The notes: generated by a model from the sequence alone, not told the origin. A stretch of DNA of 64,000 nucleotides from Saccharicrinis sp965230625 (GCA_965230625.1 CBDDLL010000002.1:1054001-1118000); one strand, 5' to 3'. Positions 27,189 through 36,977 are shown, numbered from the stretch's first letter. Program-made: numbers and translations.

Positions 27189-28256
27189 ATGCAACATAAA
27201 AAATATAAAGCAGTAGGTATAATGAGCGGAACCTCACTTGATGGTTTAGATCTAGTTTTGTGCGATTTTACCTACAATTCTTCCTCATGGTCGTACAATA
27301 TTTTAGATTGTAAAACCATTGAATATTCGACCGAACTAAAAACCAAACTATCACAAGCTCAAGAATTAAATGCCTACGATTTTGTAAAACTACATAGGCA
27401 TTATGGTAAATTTATTGGTGAACAAGTAGTAAATTTTGTTGGAAAAATAAAAGATATTGATTTTGTTGCATCACACGGCCATACTGTATTCCACGAACCT
27501 AAAAAGCAAATCTCGTTTCAAATTGGTTGTGGAGCGCAAATTGCTGCCACATGTGGTTTTAATGTAATTTCAGACTTTAGAACTTTAGACATTGCATTAG
27601 GAGGTCAAGGAGCTCCTTTGGTTCCAATTGGTGATAGATTGTTATTTAGTGAGTATGACGCTTGCATCAACTTGGGCGGTTTTGCCAATATCTCTTACGA
27701 AAAACTAAATAAAAGAATTGCATTTGATATATGCCCTGTAAACATCGTATTGAATGAAATAACTAATAAGGAATTCGATTTATTATACGATAAAGATGGT
27801 CAGCTTGGTAAAAAGGGTAATTTAAACAAACAACTATTTCATAAACTAAATCAAATTCCATTTTATTATCAGACACCTCCAAAATCATTAGGACGTGAAT
27901 GGGTTGAAGAAAATTTTACACCAATATTAAGAGAGCATTTACATATAAATATTAATGATATACTAACAACATGTTATCATCATTTCGCCAATCAATTAGC
28001 AAATATTTTAAATTCAAACCATCTTAAAAGAGCTCTTTTCACAGGTGGAGGTGCTTATAATAAATTCCTAATTCAATTAATTTCGGAATATACAAACACA
28101 AAAATAATAATACCCCAAAATGAAGTAATTGACTTTAAAGAAGCATTAATATTTGCTTTTTTGGGAGTACTCAGATTAGAAAATAAAGAAAATTGCCTGG
28201 CTTCAGTTACTGGTGCAACTAAGGATAATATTGGAGGATGTATTTATATTGGATAA
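27189..28256 (+). CDS. anmK: Anhydro-N-acetylmuramic acid kinase
   Basis: 355 residues. It phosphorylates and opens 1,6-anhydro-MurNAc to MurNAc-6-phosphate in peptidoglycan recycling. Motifs are GIMSGTSLDGLD (ATP-binding and family signature), ASHGHTVFHEP, and FRTLDIALGGQGAPLVPIGD with the catalytic Asp region, then NLGGFANIS and a C-terminal FTGGGAYN. Length matches the family in Bacteroidota. It starts 51 bases from the divergent DHOD-like gene and ends at a hairpin shared with ribBA. Confidence 0.97.
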   Translation: MQHKKYKAVGIMSGTSLDGLDLVLCDFTYNSSSWSYNILDCKTIEYSTELKTKLSQAQELNAYDFVKLHRHYGKFIGEQVVNFVGKIKDIDFVASHGHTVFHEPKKQISFQIGCGAQIAATCGFNVISDFRTLDIALGGQGAPLVPIGDRLLFSEYDACINLGGFANISYEKLNKRIAFDICPVNIVLNEITNKEFDLLYDKDGQLGKKGNLNKQLFHKLNQIPFYYQTPPKSLGREWVEENFTPILREHLHININDILTTCYHHFANQLANILNSNHLKRALFTGGGAYNKFLIQLISEYTNTKIIIPQNEVIDFKEALIFAFLGVLRLENKENCLASVTGATKDNIGGCIYIG

Positions 28257-28258
28257 AA

Positions 28259-28280
28259 AAGAGCGATTAAAATCGCTCTT
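28259..28280. terminator. Bidirectional terminator between anmK and ribBA
   Basis: AAGAGCGAT-TAAA-ATCGCTCTT flanked by A-rich and T-rich sequence, directly after the anmK stop. Confidence 0.85.
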
Positions 28281-28302
28281 CAGAATCTTATTGTAAAATC
28301 AT

Positions 28303-29538
28303 CTATTTTTTATCATATTTAAAAAACTCCAGGTTATGTCCCATTCGTTCTTTTTTCGTTTTCATGTAAAACTCATTATGCGGATTAGGCTTTACTTCAA
28401 TGGGTACATTTTCTACAATCTCTAAACCATACCCCTCTAAACCAATTTTTTTAACAGGATTATTGCTCATTAGCCTCATCTTTTTTACTCCTAACTCCCT
28501 TAAAATTTGTGCTCCTACTCCATAATCCCTTTCATCAGGATTAAACCCTAACTCAACATTGGCCTCAACTGTATCCATCCCTTGTTCCTGAAGTTTGTAA
28601 GCTTTAATTTTATTCATTAAACCAATGCCTCTGCCTTCCTGGTTCATATATACAATTACACCTTTACCTTCTTCTTCAATTGTTTGCATTGCTTTATGAA
28701 GTTGCTCTCCACACTCACAACGCTTGGAGTGAAATATGTCACCAGTAGCACACGATGAATGAACCCTTACTAATATTGGCTCATCTTCTTTCCATTCTCC
28801 TTTTATTAAAGCCATATGCTCTAAACCATTTGACTTTTGTTTAAACGGAATAAATTGAAAATTACCGTAATCAGTAGGCATATTTACTTGAACTCCCTTA
28901 ATAACAAGACTTTCTTTCTTTAACCTATAAGCAATTAAATCCTTAATGGTAATTAATTTCAAATCGAATTTACGGGCAATTTCAATTAATTCTGGCAGAC
29001 GGGCCATAGTGCCATCCTCGTTCATTATTTCAACAAGAACACCAACAGGAGATAAATCTGCCAATCTGGCTAAATCAACAGCCGCTTCGGTATGTCCTGC
29101 TCTACGAAGCACTCCTTTATTTTTAGCTTTCAATGGAAAAATATGACCCGGTCTTCCTAAATCTTCAGGCTGTGTTTTTTTGTCACAAAGTGCCAGTATC
29201 GTTTTTGCTCTATCAGATGCTGATATTCCAGTAGTACACCCATGTCCGATTAAATCTACCGAAACTGTAAATGGAGTAGCATGTAAAGCAGTATTTTTAC
29301 CAACCATCAACTCAAGATCCAATTCTTCGCAACGATCTTCGGTAATAGGAGTACAAATTAATCCCCTACCATGAGTTGCCATAAAATTAACCTTTTCTGG
29401 AGTTATCAATTCTCCTGCTCCAATAAAATCTCCTTCATTCTCTCTATCCTCATCATCTATTACAATGATTAGCTCCCCTTTTCTTATGGCTTCAATAGCC
29501 TCTTCAATAGTATTTAACTGATATTTTTTATCGCTCAT
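28303..29538 (-). CDS. ribBA: Bifunctional DHBP synthase / GTP cyclohydrolase II
   Basis: 411 residues. The N-terminal half (about 5-205) is 3,4-dihydroxy-2-butanone-4-phosphate synthase, with the acidic metal site DDEDRENEGD and ATHGRGLIC. The C-terminal half (about 207-400) is GTP cyclohydrolase II, with the zinc-binding cysteines in SSCATGDIFHSKRCECG and the MNQEGRGIGL motif. Together they make both entry precursors of riboflavin synthesis. Both halves look intact. A promoter with good boxes lies at 29582-29612. Confidence 0.97.
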   Translation of the reverse strand: MSDKKYQLNTIEEAIEAIRKGELIIVIDDEDRENEGDFIGAGELITPEKVNFMATHGRGLICTPITEDRCEELDLELMVGKNTALHATPFTVSVDLIGHGCTTGISASDRAKTILALCDKKTQPEDLGRPGHIFPLKAKNKGVLRRAGHTEAAVDLARLADLSPVGVLVEIMNEDGTMARLPELIEIARKFDLKLITIKDLIAYRLKKESLVIKGVQVNMPTDYGNFQFIPFKQKSNGLEHMALIKGEWKEDEPILVRVHSSCATGDIFHSKRCECGEQLHKAMQTIEEEGKGVIVYMNQEGRGIGLMNKIKAYKLQEQGMDTVEANVELGFNPDERDYGVGAQILRELGVKKMRLMSNNPVKKIGLEGYGLEIVENVPIEVKPNPHNEFYMKTKKERMGHNLEFFKYDKK

Positions 29539-29581
29539 GGCAACAATTATGTGTTAACGGAATAGTTGTTTTTCAGGTTGC

Positions 29582-29612
29582 CAAAGGTAATTAAATATTT
29601 TACGCTCAACAA
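29582..29612 (-). promoter_or_regulatory. Putative ribBA promoter
   Basis: On the minus strand: TTG (29612-29610), 20 bases, TACCTTTG (29589-29582). This fits TTG-N19/20-TAnnTTTG and would give a leader of roughly 40 bases. I see no FMN riboswitch in this short leader. Confidence 0.65.
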
Positions 29613-29631
29613 TGAAATTATTCAGCATCAA

Positions 29632-31164
29632 TTATAGCTCTTTAACCTTTGTTTTTTTTCTCTTTTTAAGTTTGGCAAATATTTTTTGAAAGAAAATAAC
29701 ATAAGCATCCATATTTAAAATTGCTGAATCTGTGGCTGCTTTATACGTTAAAAATACTCCAAATGGGAACAAAACAAAAGATGATAGCCACATACCTAAA
29801 TGTGGGAGCCACACCTCTTCTTTACTAACTTTTAAGCCAAAGGTGTCAATAATATAGTAAACAATAAAAAACAGAACAGAAATAACCACAGGCATACCCA
29901 AACCTCCTTTTCTGATTATTGCTCCTAATGGGGCTCCAATAAAGAAGAATATAAAGCAAGCAAATGACAAAGTAAACTTACGGTGCCACTCTATTTTATG
30001 TCGTACTAAACTATAATCAACCTTATCAATTTGAATCATTTGTTCATCAATCTGCCCCTTAGTATCACGGGCTCTGCGAACTGCACTTTCCATAACCATC
30101 ACTTTGGTACGGGCTTCAAATTGCTCAAATACACTATCTAAATTAGCAACTCCAAAATCATCTATTTTTACTTCTTTAAAAACAGATTTAGACAATGAAT
30201 CTCTTTTTATTTCCTTTTCATACTCTCGTTTAGCCCTTCTATTCTCGTTTTTATTTAAAACAAAATAATTTCTTTGAACTTTTGGCTTTAATTTTTGAAT
30301 GTTACCATCTCGTTCAACTTGCAAAGAATCTGTATCGTGAGCTAATTGATTAAGGTCTTTCATACGGTTATGATTTTTAAAAAGACCTTCGTCATATCTA
30401 TTAAACGTCATTCCTTGTAAAGGAATTAATGCAACTTGTTTTTTAAAATAATCTACCCTAAACTGTTGCCTGTCTTTTCTTCTAATGCTTCTTTTTTGCC
30501 TATCTGCCTTTTCATCGTAAGTAATACCATCCCAAAGGGTAATTTTTAACGATTTTTTATCTTCTGAAAATTGTAATTTACCTGAGTCAGCAATTGTTAC
30601 ATTACTATTCTTTGCCAACTTATTTCTATGATCATAAATCATTATACCATAGAGCATATCATCGGTCTTTGATTTTTTATCAATTTTTATCGAGAAATCA
30701 GTTAGTCCATCATAAAATACCTTTTCTTTAATGTCAAATTCGGGACTTGCCTGACGAACAGACCACAATAAACTATAAAGCTTTAAGTTAGCAACCGGTA
30801 ATACATTATTTGAAAACTTAAATGCGGCAAAACACACAATAACGGTGAAAACTATAAGAGGCGCCATTATTCTTGGCAAAGAAATACCTGCCGACTTTAA
30901 TGCAGTTAGCTCGTAATTTTCACCCAGATTACCAAACGACATGAGCGAAGCAAGCAAAATTGCCAAAGGCAATGCCATAGGCACTACCTGCAGTGAAGCA
31001 TAAAACATAAGTTCGGCTAATATACGAACCTCTAATCCCTTCCCTACTAGATCATCTACATACCGCCATAAAAATTGCATTACCAAAATAAAAAGCGAAA
31101 TAAAAAAAGTCATGATGAGAGGGCTCAAATAACTTTTTAATATAAAAATATGTAGTTTCTTCAT
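29632..31164 (-). CDS. LptF/LptG family permease
   Basis: 510 residues. Hydrophobic segments at about 12-35, 55-80 and 95-120 precede a long periplasmic beta-rich and charged region (about 130-395), followed by three C-terminal membrane segments (FACFIFFFIGAPLGAIIRKGG, VISVLFFIVYYII, MWLSSFVLFPFG). This is the YjgP/YjgQ layout of the inner-membrane permease of the LptBFG lipopolysaccharide export transporter. The periplasmic part is longer than in proteobacterial LptF/G, as usual in Bacteroidota. Downstream (94 bases) is ribBA, read in the same direction. Assignment as LptF rather than LptG is not possible from sequence alone. Confidence 0.92.
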   Translation of the reverse strand: MKKLHIFILKSYLSPLIMTFFISLFILVMQFLWRYVDDLVGKGLEVRILAELMFYASLQVVPMALPLAILLASLMSFGNLGENYELTALKSAGISLPRIMAPLIVFTVIVCFAAFKFSNNVLPVANLKLYSLLWSVRQASPEFDIKEKVFYDGLTDFSIKIDKKSKTDDMLYGIMIYDHRNKLAKNSNVTIADSGKLQFSEDKKSLKITLWDGITYDEKADRQKRSIRRKDRQQFRVDYFKKQVALIPLQGMTFNRYDEGLFKNHNRMKDLNQLAHDTDSLQVERDGNIQKLKPKVQRNYFVLNKNENRRAKREYEKEIKRDSLSKSVFKEVKIDDFGVANLDSVFEQFEARTKVMVMESAVRRARDTKGQIDEQMIQIDKVDYSLVRHKIEWHRKFTLSFACFIFFFIGAPLGAIIRKGGLGMPVVISVLFFIVYYIIDTFGLKVSKEEVWLPHLGMWLSSFVLFPFGVFLTYKAATDSAILNMDAYVIFFQKIFAKLKKRKKTKVKEL

Positions 31165-31207
31165 TACTTAATTTTACTGTTTTTGGTTGCTATACACAAT
31201 TAATGCC

Positions 31208-31247
31208 AAAAAAAAAGCATTCGAAGAGCATATAGTTCTAAGAATGC
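31208..31247 (-). terminator. Terminator after the START-like gene
   Basis: On the minus strand, GCATTC...GAATGC (outer 6-bp stem, 31247-31217) followed by nine T (31216-31208). It separates the START-like gene from the permease gene. Confidence 0.7.
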
Positions 31248-31283
31248 AAAGTTATACTTAATATTTTAATGTACAGAATGAAA

Positions 31284-31673
31284 TTAAATAGAGCCTAAAC
31301 CATGCTTTAATTGATCAACCTGTTGATTCCATAATTCGACAGAATCTTCTTTATCTCCATCCTCTATAAAATCTGAAATAACTAAAGCAGTTTCTCCCGT
31401 TAATTCATCTACATTAATACTGAATTCAAAATAAGTATCTTCTTCTTCATCATCTAACCAATGAAATCTAATAAATTTGTTCTCCTTTTTAGAAACTAGT
31501 TCAGCTTCTTGCTCGGCACCTTCCCAAATAAAAGTATACTTACTACCTTTAACATTTACATCATCTGCAAACCATTCCGACAATCCACTTGGAGTTGATA
31601 AGCGGTTATACAATATTGAAGGAGAAGTTTTAATAATGAATTCAAGTTCAATTTTTTCTTTTAATTCTGACAT
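31284..31673 (-). CDS. START-like domain protein
   Basis: 129 residues, acidic. It has the SRPBCC/START-like fold pattern: KIELEFIIKTSPSILYNRLS at the N-terminus, GLSEWFADDV, then alternating strands (YTFIWEGAEQEAELV, FIRFHWLD, TALVISDF) and a C-terminal helix WNQQVDQLKHGLGS. Close relatives are single-domain cytosolic proteins in nearly all Bacteroidota. The family usually binds hydrophobic ligands; no ligand is known for this group. Confidence 0.88.
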   Translation of the reverse strand: MSELKEKIELEFIIKTSPSILYNRLSTPSGLSEWFADDVNVKGSKYTFIWEGAEQEAELVSKKENKFIRFHWLDDEEEDTYFEFSINVDELTGETALVISDFIEDGDKEDSVELWNQQVDQLKHGLGSI

Positions 31674-31900
31674 CCTATAAATTTTGTAAAGGTGTTACAA
31701 TGTACCAGCTGACAATATAATATATTTAAAGCTATTTACGAAACAGAGTGCGTAATATTCTTTAATATAGCTAGTTTGTAAAGCATCCATTATGCCGTTT
31801 TTAAATGTACAGAAACTATTTATACATTGCCAGTATAAAACCATAAAATACATCGACAATAAAAAGTATTTTTACCACACATTTTATTTAATCTATCGTA

Positions 31901-32689
31901 ATGAATATTAAACCTTTTAATCTAATTGCAATATTTTGTTTTTGTTCTGTTATTATTGTTGCTCTAACTTTTATTTTTAATCTCGAAGGAGCAATAATAC
32001 ATAGTGATTTTTCTGCCAAGCTTTGGTTTAATATAACCAATACTGGAGGAGTTTATGGAATCACAATAATTATTTTGGTATTTTCAATACTCTGCGGAAT
32101 TTTACAAAGGAATTTTGTAAAAAAAAGCCCTTTTATTATTTATCTAATCCTTTTCCTATCTATATCAATTGGCATCTCCTCATACTTTAACGAACATTAT
32201 ATAAAAGAAAGCATCAAAGTTCATCGCCCTAATATTTGCATTCTTGAAAAAGAATACGGGCTTAATGCTCAACAATTCTACCAATTAGAAAGTAAAACCG
32301 AAAGAAGAAAGTATTTAACCTCCTTCTTTAATTGCAAACATATCAGCAGTCTAGTTATTAATGATAAACCCACAAGCAATATTATAATGAAAGTTTGGTT
32401 ACATGAAACCGGATTTTCTTTTCCTTCTGGTCACTCGACTAGTGCATTTTTATTAACTACAATTATAGGATATCTCTTTCTATCCTTGTTTAAACGTTGG
32501 AAGATTTTTTTTATAATCTGCATTTTTACATGGGCAACTTTAATCGCTTATTCGAGGGTATTGTTAGGAGTACACACTCCCCTTGATGTTACTACAGGTG
32601 CTCTTTGGGGATGTATTCTGGGCTTAGCCCTTGCAAAGGGTAGTAATAATATTTTTTCATATTTTATCAAACGCACCCCCACAAATTAA
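31901..32689 (+). CDS. PAP2-type phosphatase, membrane
   Basis: 262 residues with about five to six membrane segments. All three PAP2 signatures are present: KESIKVHRP (KX6RP), FPSGHSTSAF (PSGH) and SRVLLGVHTPLD (SRX5HX3D). The family dephosphorylates lipid phosphates or diphosphates at the membrane, such as undecaprenyl diphosphate or phosphatidyl-glycerol phosphate; which one cannot be told here. About 60 residues separate the first motif from PSGH. It is followed by a hairpin terminator. Confidence 0.93.
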   Translation: MNIKPFNLIAIFCFCSVIIVALTFIFNLEGAIIHSDFSAKLWFNITNTGGVYGITIIILVFSILCGILQRNFVKKSPFIIYLILFLSISIGISSYFNEHYIKESIKVHRPNICILEKEYGLNAQQFYQLESKTERRKYLTSFFNCKHISSLVINDKPTSNIIMKVWLHETGFSFPSGHSTSAFLLTTIIGYLFLSLFKRWKIFFIICIFTWATLIAYSRVLLGVHTPLDVTTGALWGCILGLALAKGSNNIFSYFIKRTPTN

Positions 32690-32696
32690 CACAAAT

Positions 32697-32727
32697 AAAA
32701 AAAGGACAGATTAAAAATCCGTCCTTT
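32697..32727 (+). terminator. Terminator after the PAP2 gene
   Basis: AAAGGAC (32701-32707) pairs with GTCCTTT (32721-32727), and an inner GAT/ATC continues the stem after one mismatch. A-rich on the 5' side. Confidence 0.75.
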
Positions 32728-32956
32728 ACCCTTAATTCAGCTAACTAAATCCAAGTTTTATGAAAAATCCCTATTGCAAATATGTAGATTAATTTTGTTT
32801 TGGTATTGAGCTTTTTTGTTAACATTAGTTAAATAACGTTATTTAATCATCCTACACCCTTCTTTTTAGGAAGTATTTTATTAACCTAAATATTATTATT
32901 GCGATTTAATCCTAATTATTTAAAAATATTTCCTGCGATTTATAAAGTACTATACT

Positions 32957-32964
32957 TACTTTTG
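32957..32964 (+). promoter_or_regulatory. Putative -7 box of the alkaline phosphatase gene
   Basis: TACTTTTG matches TAnnTTTG. No good -33 TTTG is visible. A start near 32970 would make ATG 33030 the natural first codon and exclude the ATG at 32973, which would lie at the transcript's very 5' end. Confidence 0.55.
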
Positions 32965-33029
32965 AACCATCATTGTTTTACATGGTTTATGTGATAAATT
33001 TGTATTATAAATTAAAAAATATACATGAA

Positions 33030-34190
33030 ATGAAAATCCATCAGTTAATTATTTTAGCAATAATTATTTTCTCAGGCTCAAACATCTATGCACAAGAAAA
33101 TTATAAAACAAAAGATACTAAGCTTGAATATCAGAATACTGATTTTTATAATGTTAAAATTTATTCTCATGAAGATCTAAAATTTAAAAAGAAACCTAAG
33201 AATATTGTTCTATTAATTGGTGATGGAATGGGTGTTTCCCATATTTTTTCCGGAATTACTGCTAACAAAGGAAAACTTCACTTAATGAATTTTAAATCAA
33301 TTGGTTTTTCTAAAACACAAAGTTCAGACGATTACATAACAGACTCTGCTGCAGGCGGAACTGCATTAGCCTGTGGTAAAAAAACTTATAACGGTGCAAT
33401 TGGTATTGACTCTAATAAAAATAACATTGAATCAATATTAGAAATAGCTGAACGAAATGATAAAGCCACGGGATTAATATCGACATCAGCCATTACGCAT
33501 GCTACACCTGCTTCCTTTATTGCTCACCAACCTCAAAGAAAAATGTATGAAGAAATTGCAGGAGATTTCCTAAAAACAGATATTGATGTATTTATAGGAG
33601 GAGGTAAAAACTTTTTTACTGAGAGAAAAGACGGTAGAGACTTATATAAGGAATTACAAGACAAAGGCTATCAAATGTTCGACGATCTGGAAAAAGCAAG
33701 TAAAGTTAAATCTGGTAAATTGGGTGTTTTAACAGCCCCCGAGCATAACGATATATTCTCAGAAAGAGGAAATATGCTTGTAGACGCTACATCCCAAGCA
33801 CTAGAAATATTATCTAAAGATGAAGATGGATTTTTCTTGATGGTTGAAGGTTCTCAAATTGATTGGGGAGGTCATCAAAACAATACATCCTATGTTGTGG
33901 GTGAAGTTCTTGATTTTGATAAAACAGTAGGCGAAGTTTTAAAATTTGCTATTGAAGACAAAGAAACATTGGTTATTGTAACTGCCGATCACGAAACCGG
34001 AGGTATTGCTCTTATGGATAACAGTATTATTTCAAAGGGCTTTGTTGATGCAAGATTTGCTACAGATGGCCACACGGGAGTAATGGTACCTGTTTTTGCT
34101 ATTGGTCCTGGAGCTGATGAGTTTATGGGTATTTATGAAAATACTGCCATTTTTCATAAAATGGTTGAACTATACGATTTCAAAGAATAA
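33030..34190 (+). CDS. Alkaline phosphatase
   Basis: 386 residues from ATG 33030, which directly begins a good signal peptide (MKIHQLIILAII...NIYAQ); the in-frame ATG at 32973 adds an unlikely 19-residue leader. Motifs are NIVLLIGDGMG with the metal-binding Asp, the nucleophile Ser in TDSAAGGTALACG, THATPASF, EGSQIDWGGH, TADHETGG, and DGHTG near the end: a complete metal-binding set for the PhoA-type family. It hydrolyses phosphomonoesters in the periplasm or outside, releasing phosphate. Shorter than E. coli PhoA (about 470) but in the range of this phylum. Phosphate control is likely, but no Pho box was recognised. Confidence 0.95.
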   Translation: MKIHQLIILAIIIFSGSNIYAQENYKTKDTKLEYQNTDFYNVKIYSHEDLKFKKKPKNIVLLIGDGMGVSHIFSGITANKGKLHLMNFKSIGFSKTQSSDDYITDSAAGGTALACGKKTYNGAIGIDSNKNNIESILEIAERNDKATGLISTSAITHATPASFIAHQPQRKMYEEIAGDFLKTDIDVFIGGGKNFFTERKDGRDLYKELQDKGYQMFDDLEKASKVKSGKLGVLTAPEHNDIFSERGNMLVDATSQALEILSKDEDGFFLMVEGSQIDWGGHQNNTSYVVGEVLDFDKTVGEVLKFAIEDKETLVIVTADHETGGIALMDNSIISKGFVDARFATDGHTGVMVPVFAIGPGADEFMGIYENTAIFHKMVELYDFKE

Positions 34191-34200
34191 TATAAATAAC

Positions 34201-34232
34201 AATGAGAGTGTAACTTAAATAACACTCTCATT
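34201..34232. terminator. Bidirectional terminator
   Basis: An 11-bp perfect stem, AATGAGAGTGT / ACACTCTCATT, with a 10-base loop between the convergent phosphatase and DUF6249 genes. Confidence 0.88.
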
Positions 34233-34242
34233 AATTTCTAAG

Positions 34243-34602
34243 TTATAAAATATTACCTTTTTTATTTTCACTTATTTTACTCTGCAACCAGTAAAAAATT
34301 AACAAACTAATTCCTCCTAGAACAAAAACAGGCGACATATAAGCAACAACTTCCTCTATATTTGTTGTTTTTGCTAAATAATCTCCTATTAACAATCCCA
34401 AACCAACCCCAATGAAGAGTATGCCAAATTTAAGCGCATAGCTAATAAAAACCTTCTTATCTCCCTGATTAAAAATATTAGCTTCTTTACCCGCTGCTAT
34501 TAAAGATGTTCTCTCAATTCTCCTGTTTTTGAAGTACGATGTCATTATTACCATAGTAAAAATACAGATAAACAAAACGATAGGTACTAAAATTCCTTCC
34601 AT
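34243..34602 (-). CDS. DUF6249-type small membrane protein
   Basis: 119 residues with three hydrophobic segments: an N-terminal one (VPIVLFICIFTMVIM), then a charged cytoplasmic stretch (FKNRRIERTSLIAAGKE), then FGILFIGVGLGLLIG and PVFVLGGISLLIFYW. The pattern fits the DUF6249 family of Bacteroidota inner-membrane proteins. Those are sometimes found near ECF sigma factor genes, but none is seen here. Function unknown. Divergent from recQ. Confidence 0.7.
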   Translation of the reverse strand: MEGILVPIVLFICIFTMVIMTSYFKNRRIERTSLIAAGKEANIFNQGDKKVFISYALKFGILFIGVGLGLLIGDYLAKTTNIEEVVAYMSPVFVLGGISLLIFYWLQSKISENKKGNIL

Positions 34603-34700
34603 AATATTATTTTTTATAATTATTCGTTTACTTCTATTTTTTTAGACTACCGTATTTTATAACCGGTTACAATTTTTATAAAAAAAGCTTCAATATTTAA

Positions 34701-34708
34701 TATTTTTG
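34701..34708 (+). promoter_or_regulatory. Putative -7 box of recQ, very close to the start codon
   Basis: TATTTTTG matches TAnnTTTG but ends only 4 bases before the recQ ATG. A -33 TTTG is not seen. If used, the transcript would be nearly leaderless. Confidence 0.45.
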
Positions 34709-34712
34709 CAGC

Positions 34713-36833
34713 ATGATATTAGATAAGGCAAAACAAACATTAAAAAGTGTTTTCGGTTATAGTAGTTTTCGTCCTACACAACAAAAAGTAATAGAAGCAA
34801 TATTAAACAAAGAAGATTGCTTGGTTTTAATGCCAACTGGAGGAGGAAAATCTATTTGTTTTCAAATACCTGCATTAATAATGCCCGGTTTAACTATTGT
34901 TGTTTCTCCTCTTATTGCCTTAATGAAAGATCAGGTAGAAGCACTAAAAGTTAATGGAGTTGCCGCAGAGTTTTTAAATAGTTCTTCGTCTGAAAATGAA
35001 CAAAACAAAGTAATAAATAATGCTATCAATGGTGAAATTAAACTTTTGTATGTTTCCCCGGAGAAAATGAATTCTGAAAGCTTTCATTATACCTTACTTC
35101 AGTGCATGCTTAGTTTGATTGCCATTGATGAAGCTCATTGTATATCGTCATGGGGACACGATTTTAGGCCTGATTACAAAAAGTTAGGATTCTTAAAAAA
35201 ACAATTTAAAAATATCCCTATAATGGCATTAACTGCTACTGCCGATCCTTTAACTCAAATGGATATTGTAATTCAGCTAAAGCTTTCGCAACCTCAAATT
35301 TTTAAAGACTCATTTAGCAGACCAAATATATACATTGAAGCTAAACCTGCTTATAAAAGGAAAGAAGTTATACTACAGTTTATCCAACAACGAAATGAGG
35401 AAAGCGGTATTATTTATTGCCTAAGTAAAAAGAATACCGAAGACTTATCCCGATATTTAAGAGAAAATGGTATCATGAGTGGATTTTACCACGCTGGATT
35501 GGATGCTGAATCCCGAAATAGAGTTCAAAATGATTTTATTAATGACCGTATTAAAGTTGTTTGCGCAACAATAGCCTTTGGTATGGGAATAGACAAGTCT
35601 AATGTAAGATGGGTTATTCATCACAACTTACCTAAAAATATAGAAGGTTATTACCAGGAAATTGGACGTAGTGGTAGAGATAGTTTACCTGCCCATGCAT
35701 TACTTTTTTATGGTGTACAAGATTATAAAGTACTATCGGGTTTTAACGAAGAATCTGAACGAAAAGCAATATTGAATGCACGATTAGATAGAATGCTACA
35801 TTTTGCAGAATCTCGTCATTGCCGAAGAAAACTGCTTTTAAACTACTTTGGAGAATGGATTACCGAGGATTGTGGAAACTGTGATAATTGTAAAAATAAA
35901 AAACCTTCTTTTGAAGGAACGCTCCATGCACAAAAAGCATTATCTGCTGTTGCAAGACTACAAAATAAATTAACCCCAAAATCATTGATTGATGTTTTAA
36001 CCGGGCATAAATCACCAGATATTATTGCCGGAAGATTTGATACGATTAAAACGTTTGGGGCAGGAAAGGATACTTCAGAATCAGATTGGAATAAAATTAT
36101 TGTACAATTAATTAACCTGGGGTATTTAAAAGTAGAGTATCAACATGGAAATATTCTTGCATTAACACCATTAAGTCAGCCTGTGCTTTTTAATGGCACT
36201 AAAGTATGGTTACATCATTTAAATGAAAGGTCGAAGAGAATCGAAATCCCTGAAACTAAAAAACGAATTACAAGACCTGTTGAAATAGAGTTTCGAAGTA
36301 GTAATGATTTATTTGAACGTTTAAGAAAACTAAGAAGATCAATGGCTGTAAAGCAAGGCGTTCCACCTTACATTTTGTTCTCTGATGCCACCCTCAGCGA
36401 AATGGCCGAAAGAAAGCCTACAAATGAATGGGAAATGAAAGACATTTCGGGGGTAGGGAATACAAAATGGGAAAGATATGGCCAAGCATTTGTAGATGAA
36501 ATAAATTCACATCTTAAAAGTAATGTTACTAAAAGATCAAAACCAGCTTATGATAAAACTTTTGAGCTTTATAAGCAAGGATTTTCTCCTGAAGTTATTG
36601 CATCTCGACAAGATATAAATACAATTACTGTTTACTCTCATTTAGCTACTTTATATGAGAATGGAGAAAATGTTGACATCGAGCAATATGTTATGCCATA
36701 TGAACTCGCAGAAATAAAAAGCACTTTAAAAAAATCGCCTCACTTAAATATGCAAGAGATTTTTGAAGCCTTACAAAAACAAATTCCACATCATGTAATT
36801 AGACTTGCCATGGCATTATTAAAAACCGTTTAA
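34713..36833 (+). CDS. recQ: ATP-dependent DNA helicase RecQ
   Basis: 706 residues. A 3'-5' DNA helicase of recombination repair. Motif I is PTGGGKS, DEAH motif AIDEAHCISSWGHDF, motif III ALTATAD, motif VI QEIGRSGRDS. The zinc site (CRRKLL, CGNCDNC) and RQC winged helix (about 340-500) follow, then an HRDC domain (about 530-605, ending ISGVGNTKWERYG) and a C-terminal helix-turn-helix of the RecQ-associated type (about 615-700, with GFSPEVIASRQ). Complete architecture for the long RecQ form of Bacteroidota. Confidence 0.97.
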   Translation: MILDKAKQTLKSVFGYSSFRPTQQKVIEAILNKEDCLVLMPTGGGKSICFQIPALIMPGLTIVVSPLIALMKDQVEALKVNGVAAEFLNSSSSENEQNKVINNAINGEIKLLYVSPEKMNSESFHYTLLQCMLSLIAIDEAHCISSWGHDFRPDYKKLGFLKKQFKNIPIMALTATADPLTQMDIVIQLKLSQPQIFKDSFSRPNIYIEAKPAYKRKEVILQFIQQRNEESGIIYCLSKKNTEDLSRYLRENGIMSGFYHAGLDAESRNRVQNDFINDRIKVVCATIAFGMGIDKSNVRWVIHHNLPKNIEGYYQEIGRSGRDSLPAHALLFYGVQDYKVLSGFNEESERKAILNARLDRMLHFAESRHCRRKLLLNYFGEWITEDCGNCDNCKNKKPSFEGTLHAQKALSAVARLQNKLTPKSLIDVLTGHKSPDIIAGRFDTIKTFGAGKDTSESDWNKIIVQLINLGYLKVEYQHGNILALTPLSQPVLFNGTKVWLHHLNERSKRIEIPETKKRITRPVEIEFRSSNDLFERLRKLRRSMAVKQGVPPYILFSDATLSEMAERKPTNEWEMKDISGVGNTKWERYGQAFVDEINSHLKSNVTKRSKPAYDKTFELYKQGFSPEVIASRQDINTITVYSHLATLYENGENVDIEQYVMPYELAEIKSTLKKSPHLNMQEIFEALQKQIPHHVIRLAMALLKTV

Positions 36834-36977
36834 CATATTAAGAGTAATTGCAATATACCTAAGAGTTATCGTTTTGTTATTTAAAAATTAACATTTCTGC
36901 AATTTTAACGATGAAGAGATCTTAGTATTTGCAAATGTTGTTTGCTTATTTACCTTTATTTTATCATTGCAACACTT

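Noticed and set aside
31247..31254. CAAAGTTA as a minus-strand -7 box for the LptF/G gene
   Set aside because: It overlaps the hairpin of a good T9-tailed terminator and has no -33 partner, so it is probably coincidental.
36942..36977. Extended N-terminus of the glycosyltransferase
   Set aside because: It would need a TTG start; the ATG at 36978 gives a natural beginning. The same reasoning was used for amrS, cdd, dnaK, panB and the collar protein.
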